NCBI GenBank assembly: GCA_964629165.1
Contig: CAZVQJ010000087.1
Span: 1-11,524, forward strand
Origin: CAWVVV01 sp964629165
Lineage (GTDB): Bacteria; Verrucomicrobiota; Verrucomicrobiia; Opitutales; Oceanipulchritudinaceae
DNA length: 11,524 nt
Direction of reading: 5' to 3'
The notes beneath the pieces were generated by a model that had not been told where the DNA came from, did not search any database, and saw only the letters and a list, made by a program, of their open reading frames with translations. Shown in pieces: positions 7,202 through 11,524 of the stretch (positions are counted from its first letter, which is position 1; each line of letters starts with the position of its first letter). The translations under genes were made by a program, and so were the position numbers.

Positions 7202-7993
7202 TCAGACAAGATGAAAACTGCGCACGAGGCCTTCCATGATCAGCCGCCAGCCGTCCACAAGGACGAAGAGGAGAAGCTTGCACGGCAGCGAGATCATCAC
7301 CGGTGGCATCATCATCATGCCGAGTGACATGAGGATCGAAGCGACCACGAAATCGATGATGAGAAAGGGGAGATAGATGAGCACGCCCATCTGGAACGCC
7401 GTCCGCAGCTCACTCAGGAGAAAGGCGGTCGTCACCACGGTGAATTTGGTCTCCCCTTCCACCGGCTCGACACGCTGCATCCCCTGGACAAAGGCGTAGT
7501 CCTCCGGACGGGTCTGCCGGAGCATGAAATCCTTCAGCTGCAGCGATCCCCGCTCCCAGGCCACCATGGCGGTGATCTCGTCCTGTTGGAGCGGTTCGAT
7601 TGCGTCGGTCCAGATCGTCTCCCACGCCGGTTGCATGATGAAGGCAGTGAGAAAGAGGGCCAGGCCGATCACCACCTGGTTCGGGGGTGCGTTCTGCGTT
7701 CCCATCGCCTGGCGGACAAACCCGAGGACGATGACAATGCGGACAAAACTGGTCGTCATGACGAGCAACGCGGGAGCGAGGCTCAGCAGGGTCATGACCA
7801 CAACGAGCTGAATCGCCACCGACCAGTCGCCGCCCGCCGAACCTTCGCCGACGGAAAGGTTCACCGCGAAGCCTTCGCTTTGGGGCGGAGGTGCGTCCGG
7901 GGCGAGCGGCGCCAGATCCTGGCCCCACCCCGCCGAAACGGTGAGGAAGAACCCGCAAAGAAGGCAGAGAACCCGCAAGAAAAAGACGTTCAT
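7202..7993 (-). CDS. fliP: flagellar export apparatus protein FliP
   Basis: FliP forms the pentameric ring at the centre of the flagellar export gate. The 263-residue protein has a cleavable signal peptide, as is usual for FliP: MNVFFLRVLCLLCGFFLTVS with a likely cut after AGWGQ near residue 25. A first membrane block is at residues 58-93, containing the family signature (TSFVRIVIVLGFVRQAMGTQ followed by NAPPNQVVIGLALFLTAF). A periplasmic part covers about 122-185, and a last membrane block contains the second signature (FQMGVLIYLPFLIIDFVVAS, then MMMMPPVMISLPCKLLLFVL). ATG 7993 overlaps the fliO stop as ATGA. Confidence 0.98.
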   Translation of the reverse strand: MNVFFLRVLCLLCGFFLTVSAGWGQDLAPLAPDAPPPQSEGFAVNLSVGEGSAGGDWSVAIQLVVVMTLLSLAPALLVMTTSFVRIVIVLGFVRQAMGTQNAPPNQVVIGLALFLTAFIMQPAWETIWTDAIEPLQQDEITAMVAWERGSLQLKDFMLRQTRPEDYAFVQGMQRVEPVEGETKFTVVTTAFLLSELRTAFQMGVLIYLPFLIIDFVVASILMSLGMMMMPPVMISLPCKLLLFVLVDGWRLIMEGLVRSFHLV

Positions 7994-8349
7994 GACGATT
8001 CCTGACCCGAATCGAGGTGATCGGCGAAGGGCGGATCATCCGATGCCGGTGACTGCGGGGGAAGGGGCAGATCACGCAGGAACCGGATACCTTGTGCGCT
8101 TGTCGCGATGAGACTGCGGTGCCCGGCGGTTTCCACGACCACCAGGTGATTCCTCGGGCCAAGGGCACGTGTAGCCAAAATCTGGATCTGGAGGTCCGGA
8201 CGGGTTGCGGGCATGTGGCCGAAACGACGTCTCCAGTACCACCAGGCACCCGCTGCCAGCATGAGGATGAGGAGCAACCAGAGCGGACCCGTGGTCAACC
8301 ATGGCATGCCCGGCGCGTCGCCGAGTGGTCCGGCAACCTCAGTTCCCAT
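7990..8349 (-). CDS. fliO: FliO-type flagellar biosynthesis protein
   Basis: FliO helps assemble and stabilise the FliP ring. It is poorly conserved, so this call rests mainly on layout and position between fliN and fliP. The 119-residue protein has one membrane helix at about 21-39 (GPLWLLLILMLAAGAWWYW), a basic stop-transfer patch (RRRFGHMPATR) and a short cytosolic beta-rich domain (IQILATRALGPRNHLVVVE, then AGHRSLIATSAQGIRFL), as in other FliO proteins, then a Pro/acidic tail. ATG 8349 overlaps fliN by 11 bases; a second in-frame ATG at 8307 would remove 14 residues and also keep the helix, so the start is not certain. Confidence 0.88.
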   Translation of the reverse strand: MGTEVAGPLGDAPGMPWLTTGPLWLLLILMLAAGAWWYWRRRFGHMPATRPDLQIQILATRALGPRNHLVVVETAGHRSLIATSAQGIRFLRDLPLPPQSPASDDPPFADHLDSGQESS

Positions 8350-8590
8350 CGTTGCCCACCAGTTCGGTGATCTTGACGCCGAAGTTGTCCTCCACGACGA
8401 CCACTTCCGCGTAGGCGATGCACTTGCCGTTCACCAGCAAGCAGACCGGCTCCTTGGCACTCTGCTTGAGCTGCAGGACGGTGCCGATTTCCAGCTGCAT
8501 GATCTCGCGCAACGGCAAGACGCAGGAGCCGAGCTGCACTTTTACCTGAACGGTAATATCCTCTACCAAACTCAGACCATCCATATTCAT
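8339..8590 (-). CDS. fliN: flagellar motor switch protein FliN, minimal form
   Basis: FliN forms the bottom of the C-ring, which sets rotation direction and serves as an export dock. The protein is only 83 residues and is almost entirely a SpoA (surface presentation of antigens) domain: VEDITVQVKVQLGSCVLPLR, then EIMQLEIGTVLQLKQSAKEP, then VCLLVNGKCIAYAEVVVVED, then NFGVKITELVG. The longer N-terminal extension found in many FliN proteins is missing. ATG 8590 overlaps the fliM stop as ATGA; a second ATG two codons later (8584) is an alternative. Being shorter than many relatives does not suggest damage, as the whole fold is present. Confidence 0.95.
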   Translation of the reverse strand: MNMDGLSLVEDITVQVKVQLGSCVLPLREIMQLEIGTVLQLKQSAKEPVCLLVNGKCIAYAEVVVVEDNFGVKITELVGNDGN

Positions 8591-9744
8591 AAATCATCCT
8601 CCGACCCGGAAATTTTACCGAGGACTTCGACCGCAACCTGATCGTCCTGCACTCCGACCTTTCCGAAGAATCGCAGCGAATTGTTGCACCATATTTCAGT
8701 TTTCCCGATGAGATCGGGGGAAAGTTTCAAGACGTCTCCGGTGCGCAGCGAGACGAGGTCTCGCACCTCGCATGCAAAGGCCGACCATTCCGCCCTCACC
8801 TCGACCTGAATCTCGTCGCACGACGACCACCAGTGGCGCCGAGCCGAATTCGTCGGCTGCTGGTTCACCTCGGCCTGCTCCTGCATTTTCTTGATGATCG
8901 GTTCGATCGAATAGTAGGGAACCCCGATCTGGATCGACTCGGAACAATCTCCGAGGACCGCTTCCATCGTCAGGACGAGAATCTGCGCGTCGCGCGGGGC
9001 CGTCTGGAGAAATCGGCCATGGTTTTCGTACCCGACGATCTCCGCGTGCAGGTTCTCGAAGTCCGAGAACTGGGCGCACCATTGTTCGAGAAGAATCTGG
9101 AGAAAGTCCTCCAGCAAAACCGTTTCGAGATCGCTCAGGAATCGTTCCTGCCGGACCGAATGCCCTCCGCCCCCGAGTAGCCGATCGACAATTGTCATGG
9201 CGAGGCGGGCACCCAGCGCAATCACGCCGACACCCTTGATCGAACTCAGGCGGAAGAGCACGATATGGGACGGATTTCCGATGTTGTCGGTGAAACTTTG
9301 ATACGGCTGTGTCTCCAGTTTCGACATCCGCAGGCCGAAGTCCGTCTGCAGCTGCATCGAGAGCCGGGAGGCAGCATTGAAAATGAACTGCTCGTGACGC
9401 AGGCGCACCCGGCGCATCTGCGTCTCCGAGAGAAAGTGAGGATTGGCGAAGTCGTATTCGTCGACGGTGACCTCGGTGCCCTGCGCGACGCGCCGGCCAT
9501 CGCAGAGAATGATGATCTCCCCAGCGGTGGCGGACTGACGCATGAGCGCATCGATGCTCGACTGGTCGAGCAAATCCTCCGCACTGCCACCCCCGGAAGA
9601 GAGGATCGCGGAGAGATCTTCGTCTTCATCGGTGCCGTCCATCGTGGCACTCTCGAGGATCGATGAAATATCATCGTCCGAGAGAAGGTCATCGCCATCG
9701 GAACCAGGTCCGCTTGCATTCAGAAAATCTTCGTCTTCAGGCAC
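8587..9744 (-). CDS. fliM: flagellar motor switch protein FliM with an extended multi-motif N-terminus
   Basis: FliM links the MS ring side of the C-ring to FliN and binds phosphorylated CheY through its N-terminal peptide. The 385-residue protein is longer than the usual 320-350 because of an acidic N-terminal tail. That tail holds three motifs like the family's LSQxEIDALL: residues 20-31 (LLSDDDISSILE), 44-50 (LSAILSS) and 58-69 (LLDQSSIDALMR). The middle domain starts at about 97 (YDFANPHFLSETQMRRVRLR, then HEQF) and includes DRLLGGGG near 187-194. A C-terminal SpoA domain (about 315-380) is present. The start is GTG 9744, 12 bases after the fliL stop, without a clear Shine-Dalgarno sequence. 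The next in-frame ATG would cut off the first motif. Confidence 0.96.
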   Translation of the reverse strand: MPEDEDFLNASGPGSDGDDLLSDDDISSILESATMDGTDEDEDLSAILSSGGGSAEDLLDQSSIDALMRQSATAGEIIILCDGRRVAQGTEVTVDEYDFANPHFLSETQMRRVRLRHEQFIFNAASRLSMQLQTDFGLRMSKLETQPYQSFTDNIGNPSHIVLFRLSSIKGVGVIALGARLAMTIVDRLLGGGGHSVRQERFLSDLETVLLEDFLQILLEQWCAQFSDFENLHAEIVGYENHGRFLQTAPRDAQILVLTMEAVLGDCSESIQIGVPYYSIEPIIKKMQEQAEVNQQPTNSARRHWWSSCDEIQVEVRAEWSAFACEVRDLVSLRTGDVLKLSPDLIGKTEIWCNNSLRFFGKVGVQDDQVAVEVLGKISGSEDDL

Positions 9745-9756
9745 GGTAATCCGGGG

Positions 9757-10341
9757 CTACTGGGTGACAAAATCGACGAAGTAGAGATCCTCCACGAGGT
9801 CTCGTCCGAGGACTTGATTAAAGCGGGCGATGAGGTCGTTCTTCACGATGTTCTGAATCCCCGGGGACTGCGTATCGATGCGGGTGAGCAGGCTCAAAAC
9901 CTTCAGCGTAGCGTCCGTCAACGGGACCTGGTACTGGTCGATCGTCTGCATGAAGCTCGGATCACTCCCCTGCACGCTGAACTTGACGATGATCAGGGTG
10001 GTCGAGGGGTTCGCCAGGTTCGTCTTCATCGTGTCGAAGTGGTAGAGCTGAATGGTAGCTCCCCCCTTCTCCGCTGCGCTGGCCGGAACCTTGCTCGCCG
10101 ACGCACCCGGTCCCCCTGAAACAATCGAGGCGAGCGGGGCCGAAGCAGCGGTGTCCCCGGAGGCCCCGCCAAGAGCGCTCTGCATGCGAGGGATGAACAC
10201 GAACTCCACGAGGGCAAAGGAGAGTACCGGCAGGAGCACGATCACCGCGATGACGGGCAGCCACGGGTTTTTCGCCAGTCCGCCGCCAGCCTTCTTCGGC
10301 AGGTCCTCGATTGCGTCTTCGTTTTCCAGATCTTCGGCCAT
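9757..10341 (-). CDS. fliL: flagellar basal body-associated protein FliL
   Basis: FliL is an inner-membrane protein around the stator units that supports motor torque. The 194-residue protein has an acidic cytosolic tail (MAEDLENEDAIEDLPKK), one membrane helix at about 27-50 (PWLPVIAVIVLLPVLSFALV), an Ala/Gly/Ser-rich linker (about 56-95) and a periplasmic FliL domain (about 97-194) ending in the typical DLVEDLYFVDFVTQ. ATG 10341 is preferred to an in-frame start at 10401, which would lie inside flgE, because AGGAA lies four bases upstream and the product then looks like other FliL proteins. It follows the hook gene by 22 bases with no motA or motB between them. Confidence 0.92.
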   Translation of the reverse strand: MAEDLENEDAIEDLPKKAGGGLAKNPWLPVIAVIVLLPVLSFALVEFVFIPRMQSALGGASGDTAASAPLASIVSGGPGASASKVPASAAEKGGATIQLYHFDTMKTNLANPSTTLIIVKFSVQGSDPSFMQTIDQYQVPLTDATLKVLSLLTRIDTQSPGIQNIVKNDLIARFNQVLGRDLVEDLYFVDFVTQ

Positions 10342-10345
10342 GAAA

Positions 10346-10350
10346 TTCCT
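10346..10350 (-). promoter_or_regulatory. ribosome binding site for fliL
   Basis: AGGAA on the minus strand, four bases before ATG 10341. It decides the fliL start in favour of 10341 over the longer frame at 10401. It is the clearest Shine-Dalgarno match in the operon; most other genes have none and seem to rely on coupling. Confidence 0.6.
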
Positions 10351-10363
10351 GTAATGAGATGTT

Positions 10364-11524
10364 TTAGCGGCGCAGCTGGGTGAGCGAGGTGAGGAGTTCA
10401 TCCATCACACTCAACATCCGCGAACTGGCCTGGTAGCTACGCTGAGAAGCCAGGAGGTCGGCGAATTCTTCCGTCAGGTCGACATTCGACATTTCGAGAG
10501 CACCACTCACGAGGCCGCCGCGTCCAGCCGAGCCGGGCTCATTCGTCTGCCAGTCTCCGACAAGGAAAGCTTCGTCGGTCGGGGCAAAGAGGCTGTCACC
10601 GACAGCCGCAAGGGCACCAGGGTTGCGCACCTCAGCGAGGCGGAGCCATGCTGCCGGAGCACTCGTGCCGTCGGAGAATTTCCATTCCACAAGGCCATCT
10701 TCCTGCACGGAAACCCCGAGGGCCTGCGGAGCGGCTTCGGCGATTTCCGCCATCGTGTAGGGAACACCCGTTTCCGGGTTCAACGGAAGCATGCCGACAA
10801 GATCCGACCACGTGCCTCCGATCGCCCCATCAAAAGTCTGTCCCCCAATCGTCAGCGGTGCGCCCGAGAGCGCGGTGTTGACCTGCTGCTCAGAAAGAAA
10901 TCCGCCCTCCAGGCCACGGGCAATATCGGCGAAGGAATTCCATGCCGGCGCAAGACCACCTGGAGCGACCCCGAGGAGGGCCTCGTCCACTTCCGGCATG
11001 ATGATTTCACCACCGTCGAGGGCAGCCCGGATTTCCGCGGCCGACGAGACGATCGTGCTGCCGATCGCGAGGCCTTCCCCTCCCGCACTATGGAGGATGG
11101 CAGCATCTGCCTGCGATTCCGAGAGGGCGCCTTGAGCGACCGCATTTTCAAGGGCCGTGAATGACGGATAGCGCAGATTGAAGTCGAGTCCCTGCCCGCC
11201 ATTGAGTCCACCGAGAGCAGCGTTGAGGTCCCGGGAGGTCAGCATGGAACCATTCGGGAGGAGCGGGAAAGTCTTGCCTCCCCTTGATACCGTCTCCGCG
11301 AAGGAGAGACCATTGTCATCCCAACCGGCGCCCTTCCAGTCGAACCGGAGTTCGCTGCCGGTCGTTCCCGGCACCGCTGACACCACCGACTCGGCCACCG
11401 AGAAAACGAGTTTGTCCTGCGCGTCGAGGGACACCTCGAAGGCAGGTTTGGGACCCTGGATTCCGAGGAGGCGCTGCCCGTTCGGCAGGTGAAGGAACCC
11501 GTCGTCATCAAGGTCGAAATTGCC
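10364..11524 (-). CDS. flgE: flagellar hook protein FlgE (5' end outside window), with an internal repeat region
   Basis: This is a hook/rod-family axial protein, most likely FlgE, the subunit of the hook that joins filament to rod. The frame is open to the window edge, giving at least 386 residues; the first visible residues (GNFDLDDDGFLHLPNGQRLL) match the N-terminal third of hook proteins. The conserved C-terminal D0 region is complete: GLVSGALEMSNVDLTEEFAD, then LLASQRSYQASSRML. Between them lies a segment of degenerate repeats of about 40 residues (listed separately). Many hook proteins have variable surface domains there, so this does not argue against FlgE. FlgF or FlgG are less likely given the length. 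The gene is upstream of fliL in the same transcript. The N-terminal D0 helix cannot be judged. Confidence 0.88.
   Translation of the reverse strand, partial: GNFDLDDDGFLHLPNGQRLLGIQGPKPAFEVSLDAQDKLVFSVAESVVSAVPGTTGSELRFDWKGAGWDDNGLSFAETVSRGGKTFPLLPNGSMLTSRDLNAALGGLNGGQGLDFNLRYPSFTALENAVAQGALSESQADAAILHSAGGEGLAIGSTIVSSAAEIRAALDGGEIIMPEVDEALLGVAPGGLAPAWNSFADIARGLEGGFLSEQQVNTALSGAPLTIGGQTFDGAIGGTWSDLVGMLPLNPETGVPYTMAEIAEAAPQALGVSVQEDGLVEWKFSDGTSAPAAWLRLAEVRNPGALAAVGDSLFAPTDEAFLVGDWQTNEPGSAGRGGLVSGALEMSNVDLTEEFADLLASQRSYQASSRMLSVMDELLTSLTQLRR
10694..11164 (-). repeat. degenerate tandem repeats (~36-41 residues) inside the hook protein
   Basis: Four successive protein segments begin alike when lined up by eye: SFTALENAVAQGALSESQAD (codons from 11164), SAAEIRAALDGGEIIMPEVD (from 11044), SFADIARGLEGGFLSEQQVN (from 10936) and a weaker TWSDLVGMLPLNPETG (from 10813). 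Spacing is 40, 36 and 41 residues. The shared pattern is roughly S-F/A-x-x-I/L, a short helix, G, then E-x-x-V-x-x-AL, then a Gly-rich strand such as LxIGG. A still weaker unit may precede them (SFAETVSRGG ... DLNAALGG). The DNA copies have diverged, so this is an old duplication or a structural periodicity. Confidence 0.55.

Overview
This window is the core of a flagellar operon from a GC-rich, Gram-negative-type bacterium. The best lineage guess is Verrucomicrobiota, probably class Opitutia. That guess rests on the gene at 1825-2850, whose layout recalls an uncharacterised, secreted verrucomicrobial family that I remember as TIGR02597, and on the general style of the flagellar proteins. It is an inference from sequence pattern, not a database match.

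Right and central part (2899-11524, all minus strand). Read in the direction of transcription, the order is flgE (5' end cut by the window edge), fliL, fliM, fliN, fliO, fliP, fliQ, fliR, flhB, flhA. The genes are packed very tightly. Four junctions are ATGA stop/start overlaps (fliM-fliN, fliO-fliP, fliQ-fliR, flhB-flhA), fliN-fliO overlap by 11 bases, and the other gaps are 1 to 22 bases. This is surely one transcript with translational coupling. Together the genes supply the hook protein, a stator-associated membrane protein (FliL), two C-ring/switch proteins (FliM, FliN) and the whole membrane part of the flagellar type III export gate (FliO, FliP, FliQ, FliR, FlhB, FlhA). The operon seems to end after flhA, where it meets a plus-strand gene head-on. 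No flhF, flhG or fliA-type gene follows flhA here.

Left part (1-2850). A secretin-like protein runs off the left edge on the minus strand. It has no ATG start, no signal peptide and its 5' end overlaps the next gene, so it may be 5'-truncated. Facing away from it is a sigma-70 family RNA polymerase sigma factor (720-1616, plus), followed by the putative secreted protein (1825-2850, plus). Neither has an established link to the flagellum; a role of the sigma factor in flagellar transcription is possible but only suggested by position.

Most of the window is conserved motility machinery. The points that stand out are degenerate repeats of about 40 residues inside the hook protein, an N-terminal FliM tail with three CheY-binding-like motifs, a minimal FliN, and the disordered-looking junction between the secretin-like fragment and the sigma factor gene. 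I saw no RNA genes, insertion sequences, CRISPR arrays or convincing terminators.
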